This document shows positions 1 through 7,996 of a DNA stretch of 64,000 nucleotides, in pieces; position 1 is the first letter of the stretch; the number at the start of each line of letters is the position of its first letter. Source of the DNA: Paenibacillus hamazuiensis (lineage in GTDB: Bacteria > Bacillota > Bacilli > Paenibacillales > NBRC-103111); NCBI RefSeq assembly GCF_023276405.1, contig NZ_JALRMO010000001.1, positions 1,674,001 to 1,738,000 of the forward strand. Reading direction: 5' to 3'. The translations under genes were made by a program, and so were the position numbers. Below the pieces are notes generated by a model. It made no database searches. It saw only the letters and a program-made list of their open reading frames with translations, and was not told the DNA's origin.

Positions 1-1
1 G

Positions 2-808
2 ATGCGCGGCTCCGGCGAGGAGCTTGTCCCCTCGGAGGAGCAGCTTCTCGCGTCGCTGGCCAGCCAAGCCGGGGCTATCGCTCATAACGTGCGCGTCTCG
101 CTTGAGCTGAAAAAGCTTGCCGCCGACCTTCAGGAGTCGCGCGAACGGCTGGTGCTGGCGCGGGAAGAGGAGCATAGGCGGCTGCGGGACAACCTTCATG
201 ACGATCTCGCTCCCCGACTGGCGGCGTTGGCGCTGACGTCCGCGGCGGCGGAGGAGCTGATCGCATCGGATCCTCACGAAGCCCGCACGCTGCTCGGCGG
301 TCTTCGCCGGACGATTCGCGAGACGGTGGCCGACATCCGCCGGCTCGTGCAGGACCTGCGGCCCCGGGCGCTCGACGAGTTCGGCTTGCCTGAAGCGATT
401 ATGGAGCGAATCCGGGATATGTCCATCCCGCTCAGGCATGCCGGGACGTTGATCGATTTCGAGCTCGCCGTGCCGGAGCCGCTTCCGCATTTGCCGGCCG
501 GGGTCGAAGCCGCGGCGTACCGGATCGTCTCCGAAGCGCTGGCCAATGTCGTTAAACATGCGGAAGCGGTCCGCTGCATCGTCCGTTTATATATGGAAAC
601 GGACGGAGAAGAACGTTTCGTTGTGGAGGTTTCCGACGACGGCAAAGGATTTCCGATGAACGAAGGGTACCCTTTAAGTTCCTGGCGGGGTGTCGGACTT
701 CAATCGATGAAGGAGCGGGCGGAAGAACTGGGCGGAACGTTTGCAATCGAGAAGAGCAAACTTGGCGGCACCTGCATCCGTGCAGCCTTGCCGATCCGGG
801 ATTATTAA
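2..808 (+). CDS. Sensor histidine kinase, NarL/LiaS class (5' end outside window)
   Basis: This is the C-terminal part of a HisKA_3/HATPase_c sensor kinase that autophosphorylates on histidine and passes phosphate to the LuxR-type regulator just downstream. Residues 10-35 look like the end of a GAF-type sensor domain. The dimerisation helix carries the phospho-acceptor motif LHDDLAPRL (His near residue 66 of this fragment). The N-box lies in SEALANVVKHA, and the G-boxes are DDGKGF and GVGLQSMKERA. The reading frame is open to the window edge, so the ATG at 2 is probably internal. No membrane segment is visible in the part seen. The gap to the regulator is 16 bp, so the two form an operon. The signal sensed cannot be judged from this fragment. 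Confidence 0.9.
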   Translation: MRGSGEELVPSEEQLLASLASQAGAIAHNVRVSLELKKLAADLQESRERLVLAREEEHRRLRDNLHDDLAPRLAALALTSAAAEELIASDPHEARTLLGGLRRTIRETVADIRRLVQDLRPRALDEFGLPEAIMERIRDMSIPLRHAGTLIDFELAVPEPLPHLPAGVEAAAYRIVSEALANVVKHAEAVRCIVRLYMETDGEERFVVEVSDDGKGFPMNEGYPLSSWRGVGLQSMKERAEELGGTFAIEKSKLGGTCIRAALPIRDY

Positions 809-824
809 AAGGAGGATTGACCTC

Positions 825-1490
825 ATGGAAGCTTTAACGATCCTGATCGCCGACGATCATCCGCTTTTCAGGCACGGCGTGCGCACGCTGATCTCGACCG
901 TGCCGGACCTTGCCGTGCTGGACGAGGCCGCGGACGGAGAGGAGGCAGTCCGCAAGGCTTCGGAGCTCGCACCCGATATCGTGCTGATGGACATACGCAT
1001 GCCGGGCGTGAACGGCATTGAAGCGACGCGTCGCATCGCCGACGTATGTCCGGCCTGCAAAGTGCTTGTTCTGACGATGTTCGAGGATGATACGTCGGTA
1101 TTCACGGCGATGCGGGCCGGCGCCCGCGGATATGTCCTGAAGGACGCCGAAAAGGAAGATCTGCTTCGGGCCATTCGCGCCGTCGGAAGGGGCGAGGCCA
1201 TTTTTAGCCCCGGCATTGCGGCGCGGATGATCAACTATTTTGCGGCCGCCCGTCCGGCTGCCCGCGAGGAAGCTTTCCCGGAGCTGACGATGCGGGAGCG
1301 GGAGGTGCTGTACCTGATGGCGGACGGCGTGTCCAACGCAGAGATTGCAAAGCGCATGGAGCTAAGCGGAAAAACGATCGCCAATTACGTGACGAACATA
1401 TTGAACAAGCTGCAGGTTGCCGACCGTCAGGAGGCTATGAGGCTGGCGCGGGAGTCGCGGCAAGGGGCGGCGGGCGATTCGCAATTATAA
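825..1490 (+). CDS. LuxR/NarL-family response regulator
   Basis: A 221-residue two-domain regulator. The receiver domain (about 1-120) has the acidic pair ADDH near residue 10, the phosphorylated Asp in VLMDIRMPG (D56), a Thr in LVLTMF and Lys in YVLKDA. A LuxR-type HTH follows (about 150-212, LTMREREVLYLMADG and SNAEIAKRMELSGKTI). The start chosen is the ATG at 825 behind GGAGG at 811-815; an upstream in-frame ATG would overlap the kinase. It is the cognate regulator of the preceding kinase by position. Its targets are not apparent here. The next gene has its own promoter, so co-transcription with it is not required. Confidence 0.93.
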   Translation: MEALTILIADDHPLFRHGVRTLISTVPDLAVLDEAADGEEAVRKASELAPDIVLMDIRMPGVNGIEATRRIADVCPACKVLVLTMFEDDTSVFTAMRAGARGYVLKDAEKEDLLRAIRAVGRGEAIFSPGIAARMINYFAAARPAAREEAFPELTMREREVLYLMADGVSNAEIAKRMELSGKTIANYVTNILNKLQVADRQEAMRLARESRQGAAGDSQL

Positions 1491-1549
1491 TGACGGGGTT
1501 TTATGGAAAGGTCGGATTAGCCCATCAGTGACATGTCAGCGACTCGTAA

Positions 1550-1578
1550 TTGAAATGGGACGAGTTTTGGTACATAAT
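1550..1578 (+). promoter_or_regulatory. Sigma-A-type promoter for the tagO-like gene
   Basis: TTGAAA at 1550-1555 and CATAAT at 1573-1578 are separated by 17 bp, 38 bp upstream of the GTG start at 1616. The match is good but is read by eye only. Confidence 0.5.
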
Positions 1579-1615
1579 TGGATTAATTACCCTTTCGATT
1601 TGGAGATGAGGCTGC

Positions 1616-2701
1616 GTGTTGTTTTCACCGTTCATAGGATTTGCAGTTTCCGCCATCATAGTTATTTTGATCATGCCGTGGATACGTCGGTTGTCCGTTA
1701 AAATCGGGGCGGTCGCCGTACCCAATCACCGCACGATGCACAACATCATAATGCCCCGCCTCGGAGGGCTGGCGATGTTCATTTCCTTCATGTCCGCTAT
1801 TGCGCTGATGTATCCGAAAATATCCCCTTCCGTACCGGCGTTAGGGGGGCTTCTTGCAGCGGTGCTGCTTATTGAACTTGTCGGCATTTTGGACGATGTG
1901 TACACGCTGACAGCGAAGTGGAAGATGCTCGGCCAGATAGCGGCCGCACTGGCCGTAGCCCTGTCGGGGTATACGATCGATCAGGTCCACATTCCTTTCG
2001 GTCAGGACCTATATTTCCCTTCCTGGTTTTCGATTCTGCTTACCGTGTTTTGGATTGTCGGCATCATCAACGCCGTGAACTGGATCGACGGCTTGGACGG
2101 GCTCGCAACCGGCATAGCTGGCATTTCCTGCATTACTTTATGCATGATCGCCGGGCTGGTCGGAAATATACCCGTTCTTATTTTTAGCGCGGTGCTGCTC
2201 GGAAGCCTTGCAGGCTTTTACATATTCAACGCGGAGCCGGCCTCCATTTTTATGGGGGAATCAGGCTCGGCATTTCTCGGCTTTGTTTTGGCGGTATTGT
2301 CGATTCTCGGCTTCAAGCAGGCGGTATTTGTCTCTTTTATTATCCCGCTTCTCATTCTCGGGGTGCCGATTCTGGACACGTCCCTTGCGATGCTCCGCCG
2401 CTGGATTGCAGGAAGGCCGGTGTATGAGGCGGACCGCGGCCACGTTCACCATAAGCTGACGGATCTCGGCTTAAGCCGGCGTCACGTCGTATACACGCTG
2501 TACGCGATCTCCGCATTCCTCGGAGTATGCGCCGTTATTTTGACCAAAGCATCGAACTCCGCGATCACGCTCGTCATGCTGCTGCTCGCCGTAGCGATCC
2601 TTGTTCTTGCTGGGGCAGAGGTCGTCGGCATTTTGAAGAAAAACCGGCCGCTTCACCGAATCGTACGTATGCTGAGAAGATCGCTTCAGGGAAATAAATG
2701 A
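1616..2701 (+). CDS. tagO: Undecaprenyl-phosphate N-acetylglucosaminyl 1-phosphate transferase (TagO/WecA family)
   Basis: A 361-residue polytopic membrane enzyme of the MraY/WecA superfamily. It transfers GlcNAc-1-phosphate from UDP-GlcNAc to undecaprenyl phosphate, the first step of wall teichoic or other secondary wall polymers. Such polymers often anchor SLH proteins like the S-layer protein encoded at 22200. Visible family motifs are GILDDVYTL, NAVNWIDGLDGLATG, FMGESGSAFLG and the HVHHKL motif. About ten hydrophobic segments are present. The GTG start at 1616 follows GGAGATGAGG. The gene stands alone between its own promoter and a terminator. WecA, TagO and TuaA-type members cannot be separated with certainty from sequence alone. 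Confidence 0.88.
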   Translation: MLFSPFIGFAVSAIIVILIMPWIRRLSVKIGAVAVPNHRTMHNIIMPRLGGLAMFISFMSAIALMYPKISPSVPALGGLLAAVLLIELVGILDDVYTLTAKWKMLGQIAAALAVALSGYTIDQVHIPFGQDLYFPSWFSILLTVFWIVGIINAVNWIDGLDGLATGIAGISCITLCMIAGLVGNIPVLIFSAVLLGSLAGFYIFNAEPASIFMGESGSAFLGFVLAVLSILGFKQAVFVSFIIPLLILGVPILDTSLAMLRRWIAGRPVYEADRGHVHHKLTDLGLSRRHVVYTLYAISAFLGVCAVILTKASNSAITLVMLLLAVAILVLAGAEVVGILKKNRPLHRIVRMLRRSLQGNK

Positions 2702-2711
2702 TCGATTGACC

Positions 2712-2740
2712 AAACCATTCTGCGAAAGAATGGTTTTTCT
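2712..2740 (+). terminator. Rho-independent terminator after tagO
   Basis: AAACCATTCT and AGAATGGTTT form a 10-bp stem with a short loop, followed by a T-rich run. It starts 11 bp past the tagO stop codon. Confidence 0.85.
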
Positions 2741-2824
2741 ATTTATACCGATTGTTTCCAAAATCGCTCATCCCTCTTCTGCTTACCCGGTCGGAATGCG
2801 AAGCATCCTCCAATCTATAACACA

Positions 2825-2989
2825 ATGTATCTGGAGGACGGCCAAGGAAAACGCTACGAATTTACCGGGGAGTCGGTGATCACGGACGCGAGCGACAACG
2901 ATATCGTGCTCAAAGATTTTGAAACGAGCTATTACGACAAGCCGAAGGAGCTGTACCTCGTCATCAAACAGCCAAATTTTGGGCAATAA
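2825..2989 (+). pseudogene. Short remnant resembling the C-terminus of a DUF4179/DUF5643-type membrane protein
   Basis: A 54-codon open frame reads MYLEDGQGKRYEF ... [13 protein letters not shown]. It resembles the last beta-strands of the extracellular domain of DUF4179-type anti-sigma-like proteins. The likeness is from memory of the family, not a search. There is no good ribosome site at the ATG. Its last codons coincide with the start of a second remnant in another frame (see 2977-3266). That juxtaposition points to a deletion that joined two broken genes. Confidence 0.35.
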
Positions 2990-3266
2990 AATCGGTAGAA
3001 TAACTACCTCTGGCGAAGTAACGGAATTTAATATCCCGACGACGAACGCTCGGCCTCATGCTATCATTTCCGGGAAGCACGGGGATCTTTGGTTTACGGA
3101 ATGGGGCGGCAACCGGATCGGCCGAATTACGATTGAAGGGGCAATTTCAGAATTCGCAATCCCTACAAAGAATGCAGAGCCCCATGGTATCGCAATTTGT
3201 TCAAAGGGGGACATTTGGTTCGCTGAAGAGTGCAATCAAATTGGACGTCTTGCTTTTTTGCCATAA
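2977..3266 (+). pseudogene. vgb: C-terminal fragment of virginiamycin B lyase (Vgb)
   Basis: The frame from about 2982 to the stop at 3264-3266 encodes roughly 94 residues. They match the last third of streptogramin B lyase, a seven-bladed beta-propeller that linearises type B streptogramins by C-O bond elimination. Blade repeats are visible: [33 protein letters not shown] and [13 protein letters not shown], with the ARPHAI and AEPHGI elements of the active-site face. The full enzyme is about 295 residues, so two thirds are missing and there is no start or ribosome site. The fragment cannot be functional. Confidence 0.75.
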
Positions 3267-3338
3267 CTGCTTTGGGTCGTTCGAAACGGAGCTTGTTATT
3301 GCAGCTTCAGCAGCTTTGCACGTTGCTGGGCGTTCCTA

Positions 3339-4208
3339 TTAACTTTGCTTCTGTGATGGCGGCGGAATCGGGCTGCTGGATAAACGTTCGCCAATCACTT
3401 CGGCGAACTTTAATATTGCTAATGGATACAAAATATAAACCCATGGATCCCACCAAACGTAACTGTGCAAAATCCCGACTTTTTTTAGAATAACCGTCAC
3501 CGCTGCAAAAAAGAGTGCCGTTACCGCATACTTCAGCCAGCGATGCGTCCATTTCCGCTTGGTCATAAATACAAGGAAGAGGCTCTCGCAGACATAATAA
3601 ACATCTCCGAAAGCGCTCGTGTCAACGTACAGATCTTTGTACCAACCGGGAATGTACTCTCTGTTCGAAAAAAACATGAACGGCAAAAACTGCAGCGTCC
3701 CCGATATCGGCGCGATGCATAAAAACAAAAATACGGAGTGAAGGATTCCGTGGAACGGATGCAATACTCGCCGGTACAGCATTTTGGTCAGCGGAAAATA
3801 AATTAGGAGTCCCAGCGCCGTATATTCGATCCGCCACCAATGAAGCGTGTAAATTTGCAATTTTACGAATAGCCATTCGATCGCTGCGAGAAAACCTATG
3901 CATGAAATGATCCAACCCCAGCCTAATTGAAATACGGATATGAAGGTGGCGAGCACGGGAATCGTAATCAAATTGGAGGCGAGCGCCCCCATATGGCTGT
4001 CATAATAAGCATTGTGCTTGATCAGTTTCGGGTGATAGGTATAGCTTCCCAAGAAAACATAAATAACGGCTTCGATGAGATAAGCGATTTCGATGACAAC
4101 TAAAAATTGAATTAACGTACGGTTGTTTCTTTTTTTATAAAACATAAAAGTAAGCAAAGCGAGACTTAACGCAGTCAATCCCAAATACCAAAAGGCATTA
4201 AAGCTCAT
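3339..4208 (-). CDS. Polytopic membrane protein of unknown function
   Basis: A 289-residue protein with about eight hydrophobic segments and short charged loops (for example FYKKRNNRT after the first helix). Aromatic-rich loops such as LHWWRIEY and SYVWWDPWVY sit at membrane borders. The C-terminal tail is Ser/Pro-rich and cytoplasmic-looking. I do not recognise a catalytic or transport motif. The general shape recalls the CBO0543-type uncharacterised membrane proteins of sporulating Firmicutes, but this is only a resemblance. The ATG at 4208 follows GGAG with 9-nt spacing. It is transcribed alone, convergent with the vgb remnant. Confidence 0.7.
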   Translation of the reverse strand: MSFNAFWYLGLTALSLALLTFMFYKKRNNRTLIQFLVVIEIAYLIEAVIYVFLGSYTYHPKLIKHNAYYDSHMGALASNLITIPVLATFISVFQLGWGWIISCIGFLAAIEWLFVKLQIYTLHWWRIEYTALGLLIYFPLTKMLYRRVLHPFHGILHSVFLFLCIAPISGTLQFLPFMFFSNREYIPGWYKDLYVDTSAFGDVYYVCESLFLVFMTKRKWTHRWLKYAVTALFFAAVTVILKKVGILHSYVWWDPWVYILYPLAILKFAEVIGERLSSSPIPPPSQKQS

Positions 4209-4302
4209 TCGGATGCACTCCGTTCATTCGGGTGTGTCATCCATATCATGCTTTTTTTGCCACAAATTTATTTGCCAAGTGAAAATATCACTTGATCCCT
4301 AC

Positions 4303-4347
4303 AACCGCAAAACCACCCTCCCGGAGCGAAGAGTGGTTTTGTCGGTT
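4303..4347 (-). terminator. Terminator hairpin downstream of bioY
   Basis: AACCG-CAAAACCAC (4303-4316) pairs with GTGGTTTTG-TCGGTT (4333-4347). It sits 18 bp past the bioY stop codon. The poly-U tract is short, so the strength is uncertain. Confidence 0.6.
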
Positions 4348-4364
4348 ACGCAGCGTGCCGCGTT

Positions 4365-4949
4365 TTAGCTTTGCAGGGCGTCCTTGGAAGCGATGGAAGG
4401 CTTTAAGCTGAAGGAACTGCGCAAAGCGCTGACGATACCTGCTGCGACAAGCGCCTTAAGCACATCGGGAAGCAAAAACGGAATACAGCCCGATGCCATC
4501 GCTTTGGAAAACGATATGTGCTGCACATGGGCGAGCCATGGAACCCCGGTTATGTAGACGAGCAGGCCGCCGATTTCCATGATTATAAACAGCAGGATAA
4601 AGGAGACGGTTTTGTTTGTGCTTCGGACCTTATTCGAGAAGTAACCGATGAACAGTGCCGCAAACGGGAACATCCAAATGAAGCCTCCGGTCGGCCCGAA
4701 CACGAGCATAAAGCCGCCTTGGCCATGAAGCAGAGGCAGTCCGAGAAATGTCAGCAGCACGACGGTAAAAATGCTGTAAAATCCGTACCTCGCACCGAGG
4801 AAACCTCCGGCCAGCATCAAGCCGAGCCCCTGCAGCGTAATCGGGACAGCACTGAAGCCGAGCGTAATTTTCACAAAGCTAAGAACGATGAATAAAGCCG
4901 CGAATAAAGCGCTAAAAACGAGACCGCGAATATTTTTTGCAATCGACAC
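4365..4949 (-). CDS. bioY: BioY, biotin-binding S component of an ECF transporter
   Basis: A 194-residue, six-helix integral membrane protein of the BioY family. It captures biotin outside the cell and delivers it when docked to an EcfT-EcfA energising module. The BioY signatures LGFSAVPITLQGLGLMLAG and the conserved GPTGGFI motif are visible. The GTG at 4949 is preferred because GGAGATG lies 8 nt upstream; an ATG at 4970 is in frame but has no ribosome site and abuts the operator. The gene is divergent from the ECF ATPase and ATPase-permease genes (5097-7746). It is probably repressed by biotin-BirA through the operator at 4971-5005. Confidence 0.92.
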   Translation of the reverse strand: MSIAKNIRGLVFSALFAALFIVLSFVKITLGFSAVPITLQGLGLMLAGGFLGARYGFYSIFTVVLLTFLGLPLLHGQGGFMLVFGPTGGFIWMFPFAALFIGYFSNKVRSTNKTVSFILLFIIMEIGGLLVYITGVPWLAHVQHISFSKAMASGCIPFLLPDVLKALVAAGIVSALRSSFSLKPSIASKDALQS

Positions 4950-4970
4950 TATTGCTTCATCTCCAATCAT

Positions 4971-5005
4971 TTGTTAACCTGGTTATGGTGGTTTTTGGTT
5001 GACAA
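4971..5005. promoter_or_regulatory. BirA-like operator over the bioY promoter
   Basis: The half-sites TTGTTAACC (4971-4979) and GGTTGACAA (4997-5005) form an inverted repeat with one mismatch and a 17-bp spacer. This is close to the Firmicute BirA operator (TTGTTAAC ... GTTAACAA). On the minus strand a TATAAT lies at 5015-5010, so transcription of bioY would start inside the right half-site. A repressor here would block bioY and could also affect the divergent ecfA operon. Confidence 0.7.
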
Positions 5006-5096
5006 TCGGATTATAGCACAACGGGTATGGATCGAAAAGATCATTTTTTAAGTTTGTTCCGGATAAACAGTAGCAAGGCGGAAGAGGGGAATGAAT

Positions 5097-5930
5097 GTGC
5101 AGCGAGAGCTGGTTCTTTCGGGGGTTACCGTTCGCGTGATGAAAGGGACTCGGAACATCAGTGCGTTGGAAGATGTAAATCTCCGTATCCGAAGCGGCGA
5201 ATGGATCAGCTTGGTAGGCCGCAACGGGAGCGGTAAATCGACGCTCATCCGGGTGCTGGCCGGCCTGCTTCCCGTTCAGGAGGGCAGTATGGACCGAGGT
5301 TTTTGCGGGGACGGGCCAATTCCTATCGTAATGCAAAATCCGGATGTGCAGTGGGTCGGCGATACTCCGTGGGAGGATGTTGTTTTCGCACTGGAACAGC
5401 TCGGGGAGCGTCCTGAGCGAATCGCTTCGCATGCGGAGGATACGCTCCGCCGGGTCGGACTCGGCCCGCAAATGCACGGCCGGATGGCCGAATTGTCCGG
5501 CGGGCAGAAGCAGCTCGCGGCCATCGCCGGCTGCCTCGCGGCCGACGCCCCGCTGCTGCTGTTCGACGAAGCGACGTCGATGCTGGATCCCGTCTCGCGC
5601 AGGCAGGTGCTGGAAGCTGCGCGGCATCAGCATCGGAGCGGGAAAACGGTCGTCTGGTCGACGCAGCATTCGGGCGAGATCGCCCCGGGCGACCGGGTAG
5701 TGGCGCTCCAGGAAGGGCGGGTCGTATTCGACGGCTTGGCGGAGAGCTTTTATTACGGGACCGGATCGGAGGCCGAGGGTATGGATGAAGCATGCTGCCT
5801 CCGGCTTGGCTTCGAGCCGCCCTATGCGGTGCAGGTCGCTCGCGAGCTGCTGCGGTTAGGTGCGAGACTGCGGCTGCTTCCGCTGACAACCGAGCAGCTT
5901 GCCGAGGCGGTGACGTGCGATGGCGAATGA
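5097..5930 (+). CDS. ecfA: ECF transporter ATPase (EcfA)
   Basis: A 277-residue ABC ATPase that powers substrate release from the S component. The nucleotide-binding motifs are complete: Walker A GRNGSGKST, Q-loop MQNPDVQW, signature LSGGQKQ, Walker B LLLFDEA and the switch His in STQHSG. The GTG at 5097 has GAGGGG at 7-nt spacing; an in-frame ATG at 5091 sits too close to it. The gene overlaps the next one by 11 bp, so both are translationally coupled. With the second ATPase domain in the next gene it would form the EcfA-EcfA' dimer. Confidence 0.9.
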   Translation: MQRELVLSGVTVRVMKGTRNISALEDVNLRIRSGEWISLVGRNGSGKSTLIRVLAGLLPVQEGSMDRGFCGDGPIPIVMQNPDVQWVGDTPWEDVVFALEQLGERPERIASHAEDTLRRVGLGPQMHGRMAELSGGQKQLAAIAGCLAADAPLLLFDEATSMLDPVSRRQVLEAARHQHRSGKTVVWSTQHSGEIAPGDRVVALQEGRVVFDGLAESFYYGTGSEAEGMDEACCLRLGFEPPYAVQVARELLRLGARLRLLPLTTEQLAEAVTCDGE

Positions 5931-7746
5931 TCTGACCGTTTCCACGGTGAGCGTACGATACGGAACATGCGCGGTGTTGGAAAAAGTGAATCACCGATTC
6001 GCGTCGGGTACGGTTACGATGCTGATCGGCAGAAACGGCTCCGGAAAATCGACGCTGCTCGAGACGATTTCGGGTCTTCGGCCCCCGACCGACGGTCAGG
6101 TTATGATGGGGGAGCTGCCGCTTTGGTCCGGTATGAGGCCTTCCCGGCAAGTGCTGCTGCAAATCGGCATATCTTTCCAATATCCCGAAGAGCAGCTGTT
6201 TGCCCGCAGCGTCCGGGAGGAGTTCGCTTTTACGCTGAAGCCGTTCCGTTGCCCGGACGTTGAGACGAAAGCGATTAACGCGCTGCTTGCCGCCGGGGCG
6301 GATGCGTCGTGGCTCGATCTTGACCCATTCGGGCTGAGCGGCGGACAGCAGCGGAGGCTTGCTATGGCGCTGCTTCAGGCTGCCGATCCCGATTGGATCG
6401 TACTGGACGAGCCGACGGCGGGGCTCGATTCCGAGGGGGTACGGTTTCTGTGCGGCATGATCGACAAATGGAAGCAGGCCGGCAAAGGCGTTATCGTTGC
6501 CACCCATGATCCGGACGCGCTTATTCGCGCCGCCGATCGCATTGCCATCCTGCATGAGCGGATTATCGCGTGGGAAGGTCCGGCGGCAGAGCTTCCGCTT
6601 CAAGCAGAGCTCGTTCGCTCGGCCGGGCTTGACTTGCCGGAAAGCCTGCTCGCGGCGGAGACATTGCGCAGACGAGGGTTTCCGCTGCCGCAAGGGTGGG
6701 CAGACCCGCGGGTGACAGCGGCGGCACTGTTGGCAGGCCGAAACGGGCGGGGAGATGGCGAAGGCGGACGGCCGGAAGTAGCGGAGCGTCTTGTCGGGAG
6801 CAGCCTGCTTGGTGATGCGGCGGGAGCAGCCCCACGGGACGAAGCTGATCTGCTAGCGGCCGTTTCAGGCCCGCCGCAAGCAGACGAAGTTGCGGCAGCG
6901 GCGGAGCGGCCCGCTTTAGCGCGTGGGAGCTGGCTTGACGATCACGATCCGCGCGCCTTATGGCTAGCTTATGTACTCATCTCTTTCGGTATCTTGCTCC
7001 AGCGGAGCTGGACAGGCTGGTGTACGGCCGGCCTGCTGACGGCACTGCTGATTGCCGCGGCCCGCGTGCCTCGCCGAATATGGCTTCAACCGCTTAAAGG
7101 TTTCGTCTTCATGATAGCCGTTGCCGTTGCCGTATCGGGTTTCGCTTACGAATCCGCGGCGGATGCAAGCACAGTCGGAAGCGGGACCGCTAGCTTTGCT
7201 GGCCCTGCCTGGTGGCTGCCGACGGCCGGAAACAGCCGGTTCGGCTTCGCTCCCGCTGCCGCTGCGGTTACCTTTTACGAGCTCGGCCGCATCGCGATGG
7301 TGATGCTGATCGGACTCGTGCTGCTCAGAAGCAGCAGTCCGCTTCGCTTAAAGCGCGCGCTGGAGCAAAGCTTGAAGCCGTTCACGCGGCTCCGTTTTCC
7401 AGTCGATACGTTTGCTTTGACGGCAGCGCTTATCGTCCGTTTCATTCCGATGCTGCAAAGCCGGTGGAACCGCTTCGCCAAAATCGCCGTCTCCCGCAGC
7501 AAAAAAGCGGCCAAGGCGGGATCGGTGCCTTTTTCGCAATTATCCGCGGCTGCGGTTCCTTTTGTGATGTCGCTTCTGCGACTCGGCGACGAGCTGGCTA
7601 TGGCGATGGAGGCGCGGGGGGTTATGCGGGGGAGCGGCTCCGTAACGTGGGCGTTCCGCTTGAAAATGTCGGGAGCGGACGGCCGGCTCATAGCCGTATC
7701 CGCGGTCGTGTGCGCCGGAATGTGCTGGCTTTCTTTTTATCGATAA
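5920..7746 (+). CDS. Fused ECF ATPase-transmembrane protein (EcfA'-EcfT)
   Basis: A 608-residue fusion. Residues 1-260 are a second ECF ATPase: Walker A GRNGSGKST, Q-loop SFQYPEEQLF, signature LSGGQQRRLA, Walker B WIVLDEP and switch His ATHDP. A low-complexity linker of roughly 85 residues follows (about 260-345). Residues 345-608 are an EcfT-type membrane domain with about five helices and the paired coupling-helix motifs SRSKKAAKAG and MEARGVM that grip the ATPases. In most ECF systems these are separate proteins. With bioY divergent upstream, this operon is a complete dedicated biotin importer. The start overlaps ecfA. Confidence 0.88.
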   Translation: MANDLTVSTVSVRYGTCAVLEKVNHRFASGTVTMLIGRNGSGKSTLLETISGLRPPTDGQVMMGELPLWSGMRPSRQVLLQIGISFQYPEEQLFARSVREEFAFTLKPFRCPDVETKAINALLAAGADASWLDLDPFGLSGGQQRRLAMALLQAADPDWIVLDEPTAGLDSEGVRFLCGMIDKWKQAGKGVIVATHDPDALIRAADRIAILHERIIAWEGPAAELPLQAELVRSAGLDLPESLLAAETLRRRGFPLPQGWADPRVTAAALLAGRNGRGDGEGGRPEVAERLVGSSLLGDAAGAAPRDEADLLAAVSGPPQADEVAAAAERPALARGSWLDDHDPRALWLAYVLISFGILLQRSWTGWCTAGLLTALLIAAARVPRRIWLQPLKGFVFMIAVAVAVSGFAYESAADASTVGSGTASFAGPAWWLPTAGNSRFGFAPAAAAVTFYELGRIAMVMLIGLVLLRSSSPLRLKRALEQSLKPFTRLRFPVDTFALTAALIVRFIPMLQSRWNRFAKIAVSRSKKAAKAGSVPFSQLSAAAVPFVMSLLRLGDELAMAMEARGVMRGSGSVTWAFRLKMSGADGRLIAVSAVVCAGMCWLSFYR

Positions 7747-7779
7747 GCGGTTTCCGCCGCATTTGTATAATTTTCCTGC

Positions 7780-7941
7780 TTGAATTTCATTGCGCATTGG
7801 CAGCTTTTTATCATCATGGTCGGGGTTTCAGTGCTGCTGTATTTGTATCAAATGTGGCAGGAAGGCTCGATCAGCCGCGAGGTTAAGGAAGAGGATGATC
7901 CGCTCGAGCTGCGCGTATCCCGCCGTGAGAAGGCGAGATGA
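7780..7941 (+). CDS. Possible small single-span membrane protein at the end of the ECF operon
   Basis: A 53-codon frame from a TTG at 7780 reads MNFIAHWQLFIIMVGVSVLL then a charged C-terminus rich in E, D, K and R. That is one membrane helix plus a cytoplasmic tail. It starts 33 bp after the fusion gene, on the same strand and before the terminator. The ribosome site is weak, so it may instead start at the ATG at 7816. I do not recognise a family. Its role, if any, in the importer is unknown. Confidence 0.4.
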   Translation: MNFIAHWQLFIIMVGVSVLLYLYQMWQEGSISREVKEEDDPLELRVSRREKAR

Positions 7942-7967
7942 GCCGCAGTTAAAGGGCCTCCGAAGGC

Positions 7968-7996
7968 AAAAGCTTACCGTCCTCGGTAAGCCTTTT
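7968..7996. terminator. Bidirectional terminator shared by the ECF operon and the acetyltransferase
   Basis: CTTACCG (7973-7979) pairs with CGGTAAG (7984-7990), flanked by AAAA and TTTT so that it can act on both strands. The stem includes the stop codon of the minus-strand acetyltransferase. Confidence 0.65.

Noticed and set aside
4950-5096. A riboswitch in the bioY-ecfA intergenic region.
   Set aside because: The region is short and explained by a BirA-like palindrome and a -10 box; no conserved riboswitch structure was seen.
5323-6693. A 456-codon open frame on the minus strand across the ECF ATPase genes.
   Set aside because: It is antisense to two clear ABC ATPase domains, is rich in Arg/Pro/Ala as a high-GC shadow, and has no motif or ribosome site.
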